From NCBI GenBank assembly GCA_030149525.1, contig JASBRJ010000245.1:1-63438 (forward strand): 63,438 bases of DNA, given 5' to 3'. Below, piece after piece: positions 34,673-45,200 of the stretch. The position numbers and the translations under genes are program-made. The notes under the pieces are model-generated. The model saw only the letters and a list, made by a program, of their open reading frames with translations. It had not been told where the DNA came from and did not search any database. How positions within the stretch are numbered: the stretch's first letter is position 1; every line of letters begins with the position of its first letter. This DNA comes from a bacterium (lineage in GTDB: Bacteria > Vulcanimicrobiota > Xenobia > Xenobiales > JADMJV01).

Positions 34673-35418
34673 GTGAAACTGATAAACCCCTGGCCGGTCA
34701 AGCGGCCCTTGTAACAGGAGCAGGACGAGGCATCGGCAAGGCCGTTGCCTGCGGACTCGCGGAATTAGGCGCGGAAGTTTTGCTGGTCGCTCGTTCGGAA
34801 GACCAGCTTAAAGACGTTCTCGCAGAGATAGAAAAGAGCGGTGGCAAGGCTAAGATCCAAGCCGCCGACTTGATGAGTGAAGAGCAAGTTGAGGCTGTCT
34901 CAAAGACCTTCTCCTCCATGGAGAACCCCTCTATACTGGTCAATAACGCCGGTATCACCAAAGACACTCTCATTATGCGGATGAAGACAGAGCAATGGGA
35001 CGATGTTCTGAACCTCAATCTGCGCAGCGCCTTTCTTCTCGCCAAAGGCGTGATCAAGCCTATGATGAAGGCGCGCTACGGGCGGATCATCAACATGACA
35101 TCGGTCATTGGAATCCGTGGTAACGCGGGACAGAGTAACTACGCAGCCAGCAAAGCTGGACTGATCGGGTTTACAAAATCGCTAGCCAGGGAATTAGGTC
35201 CCAGAAATATTACCGTAAACGCGGTTGCCCCCGGATACATCGAAACTGAAATGACAGATTCGTTGCCGGAAAAGGTCAAAGAGGGTATCTTGCAACAAGT
35301 ACCTCTAGGACGGATGGGCCAACCGAAAGACATCGCGAGAGCCGTGTGCTTCTTGGCGCATCCTCAGAGCGACTATATAACAGGGCAGGTCTTGAACGTT
35401 GACGGTGGAATGCTGTGA
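34669..35418 (+). CDS. fabG: 3-oxoacyl-ACP reductase
   Basis: 249 residues, standard length. NADPH-dependent reduction of 3-ketoacyl-ACP in FAS II. Rossmann motif [25 protein letters not shown], catalytic Ser in MTSVIG, and Tyr/Lys in [14 protein letters not shown] are intact. ATG overlaps the fabH stop. acpP follows 16 bases later. Confidence 0.95.
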   Translation: MSETDKPLAGQAALVTGAGRGIGKAVACGLAELGAEVLLVARSEDQLKDVLAEIEKSGGKAKIQAADLMSEEQVEAVSKTFSSMENPSILVNNAGITKDTLIMRMKTEQWDDVLNLNLRSAFLLAKGVIKPMMKARYGRIINMTSVIGIRGNAGQSNYAASKAGLIGFTKSLARELGPRNITVNAVAPGYIETEMTDSLPEKVKEGILQQVPLGRMGQPKDIARAVCFLAHPQSDYITGQVLNVDGGML

Positions 35419-35434
35419 GCCCTCGGAGGAAAGT

Positions 35435-35683
35435 ATGTCTGATATTGAAGAGCGTATAAAGAAGATTATTATCGAGCAACTCAACGTTGAAGAGGAACAG
35501 GTCACCCCTACGGCTCACTTCGTCGAAGATCTGGGTGCCGACTCACTCGATAACGTCGAAATGGTGATGGCTTTCGAAACGGAATTTGAAATCGAAATTC
35601 CCGACGAAGACACCGAAAAAATCACCAACATGCAAGAAGCTGTAGCCTACGTTCAAAAACGGGCTGTAGAAACCGCTTCTTAA
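35435..35683 (+). CDS. acpP: Acyl carrier protein
   Basis: 82 residues from ATG 35435 with GGAGGAAA upstream; an in-frame extension to 35399 overlaps fabG and is unlikely. The phosphopantetheine serine is Ser37 in [14 protein letters not shown]. Acidic, single domain. Last gene of the operon and closed by a long-stem terminator. Confidence 0.96.
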   Translation: MSDIEERIKKIIIEQLNVEEEQVTPTAHFVEDLGADSLDNVEMVMAFETEFEIEIPDEDTEKITNMQEAVAYVQKRAVETAS

Positions 35684-35705
35684 GCGTTTCGTTAGCTCAA
35701 AAGAA

Positions 35706-35747
35706 AACAACAAAAAACTCTCCGCTGACGGAGAGTTTTTTGTTGTT
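35706..35747. terminator. Strong bidirectional terminator after acpP
   Basis: A 19-bp perfect stem runs from AACAACAAAAAACTCTCCG to its complement, with a four-base loop and A/T-rich arms that give a U-tract on both strands. It separates acpP from the converging lipoprotein gene. Confidence 0.92.
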
Positions 35748-35808
35748 GCGTTGTAGAGATGATTTGCCCCTCGAGAGGCAGCGCCGGCACTCCAACCGGC
35801 ACACCGCA

Positions 35809-36399
35809 CTAGGACTTGTCTTTGATGCTAAAGTCCTTCACCAGATTGCGGAACTGCCCGATCTCTTTATCGTAATCCTGAGCGGGCACCAGGATCGACA
35901 TCGTATAGTGCTTGCCGTCTTTGGTGAAGTGAACTTGTTCTCCACGCTCTTCGCGTTCATCGGCCCCCACTTTGAAGGTCATATGGTAGGCGTTGGCGCC
36001 GAGAACTTTGATGTACTCCTGCTCCAAAATCTCACCGTCGCGCTTAACGACCCAGTTAGCAATTCGATTGAGAGTTTCTTTGTCATTCTCAAGCTCGATG
36101 AACTCTTCTTTTTCGTTCTGGCCCTGTTTGACGGCACCCACGGCGATGAGGCCGTCTTTTTCCGGCCTTTTGAAGGTAATGCCCACCACACGATCAGCCG
36201 GCTGACCTAACTCGGCACTCTCCTCGCCCACTGTTTGCACCCTCTCCTCCCAGGGAGCCGAGGGTGTCACAAAAGTGACCTGCTCTCCCTGTAAGTCGTA
36301 GGTTTTGGTAGGTCCGGCAACACCTGAAGATGAGTTCTGACATCCCAGGCTCAAGGAAGAAAGTAGACAAATGATCAATATAACGAGAATCTTTTTCAC
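35809..36399 (-). CDS. Lipoprotein, 196 aa
   Basis: ATG 36399. Signal peptide MKKILVILIICLLSSLSLGC ends in a lipobox with the lipidated Cys at residue 20. The mature domain has alternating strands and helices (DLQGEQVTFVTPSAPWEERV, DKETLNRIANWVVKRDGEIL, KHYTMSILVPAQDYDKEIGQ). The pattern resembles PsbP-like or similar single-domain surface lipoproteins, but I cannot name a family. It stands alone between two strong terminators. Confidence 0.8.
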   Translation of the reverse strand: MKKILVILIICLLSSLSLGCQNSSSGVAGPTKTYDLQGEQVTFVTPSAPWEERVQTVGEESAELGQPADRVVGITFKRPEKDGLIAVGAVKQGQNEKEEFIELENDKETLNRIANWVVKRDGEILEQEYIKVLGANAYHMTFKVGADEREERGEQVHFTKDGKHYTMSILVPAQDYDKEIGQFRNLVKDFSIKDKS

Positions 36400-36483
36400 A
36401 CAATCACCGTTCTCTTAGCCACCATGCCAGCCCTGCCGACAAATAGAAGGTTCTCTCACCAGTCGAAAAAGAATGACCCTGCT

Positions 36484-36987
36484 ATGCAGCTAACATTTGA
36501 CTCTAAGAAACCGATCATCCATCCATCTTGTTTCGTGGCTCCCTCAGCTGATATTGTGGGCGATGTCCTGCTGGAAGAGCAGAGCACGATCTGGTTCGGC
36601 GCCGTACTGCGAGGCGACAATGAAAAAATCACGGTGGGCAAAGGCTCTAATATCCAGGACGGGGCTGTGATTCATGTCGACCCGGGGAAACCTTGTCGGG
36701 TAGGAGAGAACTGCGTCGTCGGGCACCGAGCCGTCCTTCATGGATGCACCCTCCACAATCAGTGCCTGGTGGGCATTGGGGCTATCATTCTTAACGATGC
36801 CGTGGTGGGAGAGAACTGTCTCGTTGGAGCAGGCGCCCTTGTTACCGAAGGCAAGATTCTGGAGCCAGGTCATCTCTACATGGGTGTTCCGGCCAAGAAA
36901 ATTCGAGCGCTTTCTCAAGAAGAAAAAGACGGAATTTTGAAAAACGCTCTGGGTTATCAAGCTCGGGGGGAACGGTACCGAGAGTAA
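36484..36987 (+). CDS. Gamma carbonic anhydrase-like hexapeptide-repeat protein
   Basis: 167 residues from ATG 36484; a longer in-frame start at 36424 adds 20 residues of unlikely sequence. Left-handed beta-helix repeats are visible (PSADIVGDVLLEEQSTIWFG, VGENCVVGHRAVLHGCTLHN). The metal-binding His residues occur in IHVDPGKP and GHRAVLHGC, as in YrdA/PaaY-type proteins. Only the related YrdA branch is supported; carbonic anhydrase activity is not certain. A bidirectional terminator follows. Confidence 0.85.
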   Translation: MQLTFDSKKPIIHPSCFVAPSADIVGDVLLEEQSTIWFGAVLRGDNEKITVGKGSNIQDGAVIHVDPGKPCRVGENCVVGHRAVLHGCTLHNQCLVGIGAIILNDAVVGENCLVGAGALVTEGKILEPGHLYMGVPAKKIRALSQEEKDGILKNALGYQARGERYRE

Positions 36988-37003
36988 AACCGGTTAGGAA
37001 ATA

Positions 37004-37033
37004 AAAAAAGCCGCCCTCACGGACGGCTTTTTT
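37004..37033. terminator. Bidirectional terminator between gamma-CA and acyl-CoA dehydrogenase
   Basis: AAAAAAGCCG and CGGCTTTTTT form a stem with an extra GC pairing inside. Both flanking genes converge on it. Confidence 0.9.
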
Positions 37034-37046
37034 CATTTCCTTGAGA

Positions 37047-38834
37047 CTAGAAAGGATAGCGACCCAGCTCGATAGCTTTCGCAGCCAGTCGACGCAGCGG
37101 CTGACAGGTTCCCTTAGGAGTCTTGTTGAGAAGTGCTTCGACAGCCATGAGGTTAGGCTTGAGTTCTTTCTCATCCTCGATAACGTCAGCCAACAGCGTT
37201 CTCGCATGTTCGCGGACGCGAGCGGAAGACTGCTGAACGAAAACTGCCACGGCGTCGCGCTCGAGAGCGGTTTTCTCTTCGCCTCGCTCAGCCACTAATT
37301 TCTGACAACGAAGCACGGCGCTATCCTGAGCATAGACCTCCATCACCATATCGGCGATGGCCATCATTTGCTCCTGATGATTCTCTTCGGGCTTGTTGGC
37401 ACCGATAATATTCACCGCCAGTCCGGCCGCCAGCAGAGTCGCTTTGCGGCTCGCGTTGGCAAGATAAGCCTCGCGGCCCAGCGGCCCCTCACCGATATCG
37501 CCGAAATTTCGTTCGGCCATTTCCTGTTGAAGACCCATCAGGCGTTCCATGAGGGCCAAGCGGCCGGTCATGGCTCGTTTGAGCAGCATTCCCGTGATGG
37601 TCAGGCGATTGATCTCGTTCGTTCCCTCAAAGATTCGATTGATCCGTGAGTCACGATAAGCGCGCTCCACCGGATACTCGGCGCTGTAACCGTAGCCGCC
37701 CAGTATCTGAACCGACTCATCGACCACGAAATCGAGCTGCTCGGAGCATTTGACCTTGAGAATGGAGCATTCGATAACGAACTCTTCAACAGCCTTCAGC
37801 TTACCCTCGATATCGCCGGCTTCAACAGCCTTGATGGAGGAATCTATCATGCCGGCAGTGCGGTAGTTCATAGCATCGCCCACCCAGGTTTCGGCCACCA
37901 TCTGACCAATTTTTTGCTGAATGGCACCGAATTCGGTCAGGTGCTTTCCGAACTGGGTTCGTTCTTTGGCATACTGAATGGCATCGTTCATGGCAAACTT
38001 GGAAGCGGCCGTACACCAGGCTCCAAGCTTGAATCGACCGAGGTTCAGCACGTTGAGAGCCACCTTGTGACCCTTGCCCACTTCGCCCACGAGGTTCTCC
38101 ACGGGAACCTTCACGTTGTCCAGATTGAGAGCCGTGGTAGAGGAACCTTTCAGCCCCATCTTATGCTCTTCAGCCGCAGCCGAGAAGCCCTCCCAGTTCG
38201 TTTCGACGGCGAAACAGGTGAACTTCTCACCGTCTACCTTGGCGAACACCATACACAGGTCGGCAAAGCCACCGTTGGTGATCCACATTTTGGATCCGTT
38301 GAGGATGTAGTGAGTCCCATCTTCCGAGAGAACGGCTTTGGTTCGTGCGGCCAGAGCGTCGGAACCGCTGTGATTTTCCGTCAGTCCGTAGCTTGAGATC
38401 AATTCTCCGGTCACCAGTTTAGGGAGATACTTCTCCTTGACTTTATCGGAGCCGAAGTACAGAACGGGAGCCGTGCCGATTCCGGAGTGAGCCCCGAAGC
38501 TCACAGAGAAGGAAGCCAAACGAGCGACTTGTTCTCCGATCAGCATCAGGGAAAGAATGTCGAGTTCCATCCCGCCGTACTTCTCGGGGATCTCCGCCCC
38601 GAGTAAGCCAAGCTCGGCGGCCTGGTGAAGGATCTTTTTCATGATCCCGTCTTCTTGCTTTTCAATGGCGACGACGTTCGGCATGACCTTGTCGTTCATA
38701 AACGACGCCACCATGTCTCGAATCATTCGATGCTCTTCGGAGAGATTGTCGGGGGTAAAAATGTTCTCGTGGCTGGACTCATCAAGCAGGAAGGCGCCGC
38801 CACACGCGCTCTGGTCTAAAGTGTTAGGTGTCAA
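37047..38834 (-). CDS. Two-domain acyl-CoA dehydrogenase (ACAD9/VLCAD or FadE-like)
   Basis: 595 residues from TTG 38834, chosen because AGAGG lies six bases upstream; the frame runs on to 39281 but over a divergent gene. The first ~400 residues are a standard acyl-CoA dehydrogenase: YGLTENHSGSDALAART, ILNGSKMWITNG, ILGGYGYSAEYPVERAYRD, and catalytic Glu in RIFEGTNEINR. A ~190-residue helical C-terminal domain follows, as in VLCAD and B. subtilis FadE-type enzymes. That domain acts in dimerisation and membrane binding in VLCAD. Acts on long-chain acyl-CoA by family analogy. Confidence 0.92.
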   Translation of the reverse strand: MTPNTLDQSACGGAFLLDESSHENIFTPDNLSEEHRMIRDMVASFMNDKVMPNVVAIEKQEDGIMKKILHQAAELGLLGAEIPEKYGGMELDILSLMLIGEQVARLASFSVSFGAHSGIGTAPVLYFGSDKVKEKYLPKLVTGELISSYGLTENHSGSDALAARTKAVLSEDGTHYILNGSKMWITNGGFADLCMVFAKVDGEKFTCFAVETNWEGFSAAAEEHKMGLKGSSTTALNLDNVKVPVENLVGEVGKGHKVALNVLNLGRFKLGAWCTAASKFAMNDAIQYAKERTQFGKHLTEFGAIQQKIGQMVAETWVGDAMNYRTAGMIDSSIKAVEAGDIEGKLKAVEEFVIECSILKVKCSEQLDFVVDESVQILGGYGYSAEYPVERAYRDSRINRIFEGTNEINRLTITGMLLKRAMTGRLALMERLMGLQQEMAERNFGDIGEGPLGREAYLANASRKATLLAAGLAVNIIGANKPEENHQEQMMAIADMVMEVYAQDSAVLRCQKLVAERGEEKTALERDAVAVFVQQSSARVREHARTLLADVIEDEKELKPNLMAVEALLNKTPKGTCQPLRRLAAKAIELGRYPF

Positions 38835-38939
38835 GGTTAACCTCTTGAGATTGAAATTTGGTTTACATGTAAATCTTCTCCAGCGCCCCCGGATCTCCCC
38901 TTCAAATGGATTCAACCAAAGTGCAGAGAATGGACCGGC

Positions 38940-39803
38940 ATGAAACAAATCAGGACAGCCGTTTGGCTTTACCTCTCTCTGATAGCGGCTCTTACGATAT
39001 CCGGACTGGCCCAGGATTCCAACACTCTGCTCGTGGGCGGGGAACAAGCCGGGCCTTTTCGCCTGGGGAGTTCCTTCCAAACCGTCTTGCAGCGATTGGG
39101 CGCTCCCAACTCCGACAATCCGTCGGCCGGAGACCCGGGAACCAAAATGAAACTTTATCCCAAGCACCAACTGGGCTTTCTGGTCAATCCCGAATCCAAG
39201 GTGATCGGAATCACAGTTGTTCGTAAAGACTGGAAGACAGCCAGAGGTCTTGGAGTTGGATCGCCGGTGGTGGCCTTTCAAGAGGTTTACGGTCGAGGCC
39301 TAAAGAGAGGGCAAGGTCAACTAGCCTTCCCTCAACACGGGATCGCTCTTACCTACACAGGTGGAACGGTGCAGACCATCTATATTGTCAAGAAAGACGC
39401 CGTGGATCCGGTTAAGGGGGACCATCTCGTGGTGGGGGGAACCCGAGCGGGGCAACTTCGTATCGGTCGTACCTCAGACGATCTCCTCAGGCTTCTCGGA
39501 CCACCCTCGAGCAAGGAGGGCGCGCAAAAAAATATTTGGGTCTATCCGGACCGAGGGATAAGGCTAGGCTTTATCCAAGGACGACTTCACCTGGTAGGGG
39601 TTACATCAGGGGATTGGGTGACGCCGTCTGGTTTGAAGGTGGGCCGGCCGTTCTCCGAGATGAAGAAGGAATTGGGCTCGGACTACCGAGTGGAGCGAAG
39701 CTCGGTCTTCTATGATAAGTGGGGGATTGGAGCCAGACTTCAGGGAGACATGCTCGTCGAGATCCTCATCTTCAATCCCAAAAAAGGAACCGGGCAAGGG
39801 TAA
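38940..39803 (+). CDS. Exported protein with two ~120-residue repeats
   Basis: 287 residues from ATG 38940. Signal peptide VWLYLSLIAALTISGLAQ ends near residue 25. The mature part is two similar halves: LLVGGEQAGPFRLGSSFQTV / RLGAPNSD and LVVGGTRAGQLRIGRTSDDL / LLGPPSS. Each is followed by a YP-x-GI/LGF segment (LYPKHQLGFLVN, VYPDRGIRLGFI) and a G-x-x-VG-xP stretch. No cysteine. Related to small beta-rich periplasmic domains of unknown function. It leads the receiver-array regulator, 5 bases apart. Confidence 0.72.
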   Translation: MKQIRTAVWLYLSLIAALTISGLAQDSNTLLVGGEQAGPFRLGSSFQTVLQRLGAPNSDNPSAGDPGTKMKLYPKHQLGFLVNPESKVIGITVVRKDWKTARGLGVGSPVVAFQEVYGRGLKRGQGQLAFPQHGIALTYTGGTVQTIYIVKKDAVDPVKGDHLVVGGTRAGQLRIGRTSDDLLRLLGPPSSKEGAQKNIWVYPDRGIRLGFIQGRLHLVGVTSGDWVTPSGLKVGRPFSEMKKELGSDYRVERSSVFYDKWGIGARLQGDMLVEILIFNPKKGTGQG

Positions 39804-39808
39804 CTGTC

Positions 39809-42151
39809 TTGAAAAAAGCGCTAACGATCGGTCTCCATATTCGCCATAAAGCGAGACTACACGGTCGACTCACCGATGTAGAGTTCCATTCCGCCGGAAC
39901 TCAGGAGGAAGCTCTTGAGATTCTGGAAGGCGACGAACACTTCAATCTTCTGGTGGTGGACGAAAGCCTGGAGAACTCCGAAGAGTTCCTACAGAAAATA
40001 AAACCTCTGAAGATTCCCACCATTTATTGCGCCGACAGCGGCAAAAGCTCGGGATTCTTGCGCTCCCTGGTGGTTGATCTGGAAGTCTCCGTGGTTCTGG
40101 TGAAACCGGTAGACCCCGACGAAATGGTTTTAAAAGCGGGCGAATTGCTGTCCGCCAAACGAACTGTGGAAGAACGCGGAGACGGCGTCCAACAACAGAT
40201 GCGAGCCCGTCTGGCCGCCCTATGGGAGAAATTTGGTCCCACCAATCGAGAGCGACTGGAGTGGCTCAAGGATCAGATCGCTGATGTCCTGGAAGGTGAA
40301 GAGAAAGACGAGGCCGCCCGGCGTGAGATGGAGCGTGAAGCCCACAAGATGGTAGGCGCTCTGGGAACGTTCGGCTTTCCTAACGCCACCGTTCTGGCGC
40401 GAGAGATAGAGCTTCATGTTTCTCCTTCCAAATCCATGGCTCCACTGGACGGTAACCAGCTCATGAAATGGGCTCAAGCCATCGATAGAGAGCTGAGCCA
40501 GGGCCCCCAAGGGGCTCTCCCCAGCAGCTCCAAGGAAGAGGGGACCGGCGTTCTTGTGGTGAGCACCAATCCACAGTTAGTCGAGCAGGTCGGTGCTTTG
40601 GAGATCGAAGGAGTGAATCTGCAGGTCCAATCGGTCTCAACCTGGGGGCGAGCGCGCGAAATCTGGTTCTTGAAGGCCCCGGACCTGGTGATTGTCGATC
40701 TCTGCGGAGAAACGGCGAACGAGCTTCAGACGCTGCTCCAATCTGTGGCAGCCAAGCTCTCCACTATCCCGGTCTTGATCCTATTGCCGAAAGATGTGTG
40801 GAACCAGCCCGACGCGCTGAGCCGCTATGCCGGATTTCCCGTCCTGTTTCATCCTTTCGAGCCCTCCTTGCTGGACACCACCGTGAGGAAGCTTCTTGCC
40901 AACAACAATCGCCCGAAGCCGAAAGTTTTGGCAGTGGACGACGACCCCCAGATCCTCGATGCTCTCACCGTCCTGCTGGCGCCTCTGAAACTCGACATCA
41001 CAACTCTCTCCGATCCACTGGAGTTCTGGGACACCCTGGAAAGAACCGGGCCGGATCTCCTGATTCTCGACCTGGACATGCCGTTTCTGAGCGGCATCGA
41101 ACTCTGCCGTGGTGTTCGGTCCTCACCCCGCTGGTGGGAGCTTCCGGTCCTCTTTCTCAGCGCATCCTCCGACGAAGAGAATCTCCAGCGTCTCTTTACG
41201 GTGGGAGCCGACGACTTCGTGCCCAAGCCTTTCCACGGTCCGGAGCTTGCCACCAGGGTCGTCAACCGGCTGGTCCGCTCCACTAACCAAACCACCAGTG
41301 ACAAGGCCGATTTCAAGTCGGGGCTGGACGGGCTTCGAAGCGTTCTAGGTGAGGAGCGGTGGAAGGATTCCGCCTTTGTCATTGCCCTCATTAAAGTTTG
41401 GAACGACAGCACTCTGGTCAACGAAATCGGAGCCACCACAGTCAGCCAACTCAACCGCAAGCTCGGGGTCCGACTGGCCGATAGGCTCAGAGGTATCGGA
41501 ACGGTTGCCCGTTGGCGTTCCAACGAGTTTGTGGTCGCCCTCCCCAACCAAACCCTCGATGCAGGAACTCACCTCCTTCAGACTCTGGTCACACAAGAAG
41601 AGGTCGTCAACTTCGACTATGGCCAGGATAACCAGGTTGAGTTCAGAGTCGTTGCCGGAACCACTCGAATGCTGCATGCCACAGACAGCCTGGATGCCGC
41701 CCTTCGGCTCTGCCAACAAGCCCTCAAGAAAGTGGACGGAGAAAATGTTCGCGTGGCCTCCGAGGAAATGGTGGAGAGTCTGATCCCGGCGGAGGCCGAG
41801 AAGTGCCAACTCCTTATTCTGGAGCCGGATCAAGCCACCGGGCAGGCCGTGGAGAAGCTCCTCAAAGACTGCGGTTACCAGCCGCTCTGGGAGCCCAAGA
41901 CTGACGTTGCCGTAGCGCGACTGACTTCGGAACCGCCAACGCTTGAAGCCAAAGCGATTTTCATCAGCTCCGGTGGGCTCAACCTGCTCGAACAACTCGG
42001 GCCGGTCAGCAAGATGGTCAACGTGGTGGTGGCCGTCTCGTCGGAGAAGGATCTGATCAGCGCCTTCGAGAGCGGTGCGTACGACTGCATTGAGAAACCG
42101 TGTAAGGTAGGGACGCTCCTGAAGCGGTTGGAAAGAGCCGTGGGGGCCTGA
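39809..42151 (+). CDS. Multi-domain response regulator: receiver-like, HPt, receivers, degenerate GGDEF
   Basis: 780 residues from TTG 39809, five bases after the previous stop. Order by eye: a receiver-like domain with DVEFHSAGTQEEALEIL (~1-110); an HPt domain with the phosphorelay His in AHKMVGALGTFGF (~180-195); a degenerate receiver (~245-365); an intact receiver (~370-490) with VDDD, LILDLDMP (phospho-Asp) and KPF; a GGDEF-like domain (~510-650) whose signature reads RWRSNEFVV instead of GGDEF; and a final degenerate receiver (KCQLLILEPDQATGQAV) to the end. Probably cytoplasmic signalling. The GGDEF looks catalytically dead, so it may bind c-di-GMP or only proteins. Confidence 0.85.
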   Translation: MKKALTIGLHIRHKARLHGRLTDVEFHSAGTQEEALEILEGDEHFNLLVVDESLENSEEFLQKIKPLKIPTIYCADSGKSSGFLRSLVVDLEVSVVLVKPVDPDEMVLKAGELLSAKRTVEERGDGVQQQMRARLAALWEKFGPTNRERLEWLKDQIADVLEGEEKDEAARREMEREAHKMVGALGTFGFPNATVLAREIELHVSPSKSMAPLDGNQLMKWAQAIDRELSQGPQGALPSSSKEEGTGVLVVSTNPQLVEQVGALEIEGVNLQVQSVSTWGRAREIWFLKAPDLVIVDLCGETANELQTLLQSVAAKLSTIPVLILLPKDVWNQPDALSRYAGFPVLFHPFEPSLLDTTVRKLLANNNRPKPKVLAVDDDPQILDALTVLLAPLKLDITTLSDPLEFWDTLERTGPDLLILDLDMPFLSGIELCRGVRSSPRWWELPVLFLSASSDEENLQRLFTVGADDFVPKPFHGPELATRVVNRLVRSTNQTTSDKADFKSGLDGLRSVLGEERWKDSAFVIALIKVWNDSTLVNEIGATTVSQLNRKLGVRLADRLRGIGTVARWRSNEFVVALPNQTLDAGTHLLQTLVTQEEVVNFDYGQDNQVEFRVVAGTTRMLHATDSLDAALRLCQQALKKVDGENVRVASEEMVESLIPAEAEKCQLLILEPDQATGQAVEKLLKDCGYQPLWEPKTDVAVARLTSEPPTLEAKAIFISSGGLNLLEQLGPVSKMVNVVVAVSSEKDLISAFESGAYDCIEKPCKVGTLLKRLERAVGA

Positions 42152-42221
42152 ACCGGGCTAAACTTCCAACCAGAGTTCTTTTCACCAGGTTGAGGCAAAA
42201 AATAGTCGAAGTTCAAACCAA

Positions 42222-45200
42222 GTGACGGACGCTCATAAAATAAGCAGGCCCGAATCTCGAAGAAGATCAGGCATTATGGGGCTTCTTCCGGGCGACGTCA
42301 TAGACGGCCGATTCAAGATTGGCCATCTGATTGGCTACGGGGGGCAGGGCGTTGTGCTTTCCGTGCAACACCTGGGCTGGGCCCGGAATCTTGCTCTAAA
42401 ATTGCCTTTGCCGGAGGCGGTCAACTCGCCTAAGAAGCGAGAACGGTTTCTTCGAGAAGCGGAGACTTGGATCCGACTCGGTGTACATCCCCACATCGTG
42501 CGTTGCTGGTTTGTACGCAAGGTTTCGGGGCTTCCCGGTCTTTTTCTCGACCTCATCACCGGGGGCTCTCTGGAAGACAAGCTCAACGGCGGTCAACTCG
42601 GTCCCGACCTCTGGGTGGAGAATCTCGAAGCTCTCCTCCAGGTTGCAGAAGGACTGGCCCACTCCCACAAAATGGGTGTTATCCATCGCGATATCAAGCC
42701 CGAGAATCTTCTCATCACCAAAGAAGGCGAAGTCAGAGTGACCGACTTCGGCCTGGTGAAAAGCACCTCCCGCAACATTCTGGAAAGTCAATCAAGCGGT
42801 GTCTTCGAGCCCTTGACAGAAAGCACCAAGCCAGGTGTGACCGGTGCCGGCGAGTTCCTGGGTACCCCACGCTACGGTGCTCCCGAGCAGTGGAACAAAT
42901 CCATGCAGATCACCACGGCCACCGACATCTACGCACTAGGCGTTATCTTCTTCGAGATGCTGTGCGGTCGTCGCCCTTTCGATGGTCCGGGTGAGGAGAA
43001 CATGGACCCCTTGCAACTGATCCATCGCCACCTCAAGGACCCGGTTCCCGATCCCCGCACCTTTCACCCGTCGGTGCCCGAACCCTTAGCTCTACTCTGT
43101 TTACGCTGCCTTTCTAAAGACCCCTCAGAGAGGCCTCAGGACGCTATCGAAATGGTCGACCTGCTGTCGGAAGTTCACGAAAGTGTCAACGGGAAGCGTC
43201 ACTTGAGCCCCGCCGATGTGCCGGGAGGCGACAGAGCCGACCTCATGAACAATGCCGGTGTCTCTCTCTATTCTCTCGGGATGGTAGACGAGTGTCGAGA
43301 AAACCTGGAACGAGGCCTGCTCCTTCAGGCCGACCATCCTCAATGTCTTTACAACCTCATTCAACTCGACCGTCGGGAAGGCAAAATGGGGTCGGTGGAA
43401 TCCCTTCAGCGTCTGCGGAGAGCCAACGCCGAGTACCCACTCGCTCTTCTGTGTATTGAAGAAGGCCACGCCCACCTGGCCACCGAGATTCTTAAGAGTA
43501 TCCCTCTTTATAAGAAGGACGGCCTGGTCTATCGCACCGAGGGCGATGCTTTGATGTATCAGGGCGAATTCGATAGGGCTTTAGAGTTCTATCGTAAAGC
43601 CCGAACCAGCCTCCCCAACGATTCAGAGACGGCGGTTCGTATTCAACTGGCCACCGAGAAGTCTCGTTCGCTGGACGGAACATTTTACTTCCCCTCCCCT
43701 GTCAGTAGCTATCGCAACAAAATCCCTTCGAAAAAGGTCAGGCTCTTGCTTTCCAATGACGGAAAGAGCCTCTTTTCCGTTACCGCCACAGAGGTGGTCA
43801 ATATCGATATCAGTGGCTCCGGCTTGGTCAAGTTGGAGGCTCGACCCGAGGATGCAAGTCCCGTGTTTGCCGCCTGGTTGGGCGAAGATCGATTGGTTCT
43901 GCAGGATAGAACAGGATTCGAGCTTTGGGATCCGGTGGAACTCAAGCTGCTTCAACGACAAGCAGCCAAAATGCTCACCGCCACGGAGTCTCTCAGCCAC
44001 ATGGTGTTCTTCAAAGGGCAGAACATCTATGTGCTCGATCGATTGCAGCGAACGAACAGCCCCTTAAAGTTTCCACCCAACTCTGGAGCACTCTACAAAG
44101 CCAAAGCGAGTTTCACTTGCGATCAATCGGGACTCTACTTCATTACCGTTAACGGAAGGATCGGACAGGTCGACCCTCAGTTCCGAGTTGTTCCTTTGGA
44201 CTGGCCCACCAAACTGGAGGAGATAGAAAGCCTGCGCCTCTTCCATATCCATCAATCGGGACTCCTGGTCACCACAACTTCCGACGCCATGGTGTGCGCC
44301 TACGATCTGACCCAAGAGAAGATTTTGTTTCGCCAGAAGCTTCCGTTCTCACCTACCAGCCTTCATATCAACGCCTCCGGTCAATCCATTGTAGTGAGTT
44401 CACCACGGCTTTTTGGCGTGCTCAACCTCAAGGGCGAAGTGGTTCACCGCGGCAAGGGAGCTTGTGCTGTGGATGCTCGCCTGGAATTTGTTCTAGGTTG
44501 GGCCGGCGGGTGTCTGACCCTCTACGCCCTCAACCCTTTCCGCAAGATTCGGGCGTGGACAGAAAAGATCGATCCCCCTTACACAGTCACTTTCAGTCAG
44601 GATGGACGCCGCGCGGTCACTCTCGCGGCCAGTGGTGAATACCATATCTGGGAGGTGGACGAAAACCACCGAGTCTATGAGCGCGAACTTCTGTTGACGC
44701 CTGGAGAGAGTTATCAACAACTGATAGAGTCCTACGAGGCCTACAAACGGGCCTATACGGATGCCGTTAACCAGCATAAGGCCGGGGATAGTTTTATGGC
44801 CTACACATCGCTCAAACTGGCCCGCTCGGCCCCCGGCTTCGTTCAGGATGAGGACGCTCTTCAATTTCAATGGCAACTGGCCAGGTCACTGGAGCGAGGC
44901 GGCATTGACGCGCTATGGGAACGAGCTTTCCTCAACAACGTCACCGCCAGTAGCCTCTCCCGAGACGGAAAAAACATCGGAATCGCCAGAGACAATCTTT
45001 GCATCTCTTACGGCTTTGACGGCTCTTCCTTGAATGTCAAATTTCATGTGAAATCTCGGGAAAGAATTCTGGGTTGCCACTATTACGCCCGGAGTAACAA
45101 GGAGGATGCCTTCTACATCGTCGACCAGCAGGGTCGGATCAGTGTTTTTGATGCCAGAGTCGGAATTGCCGTCACTAACCTTGAGACAGGCCTGAAGCCG

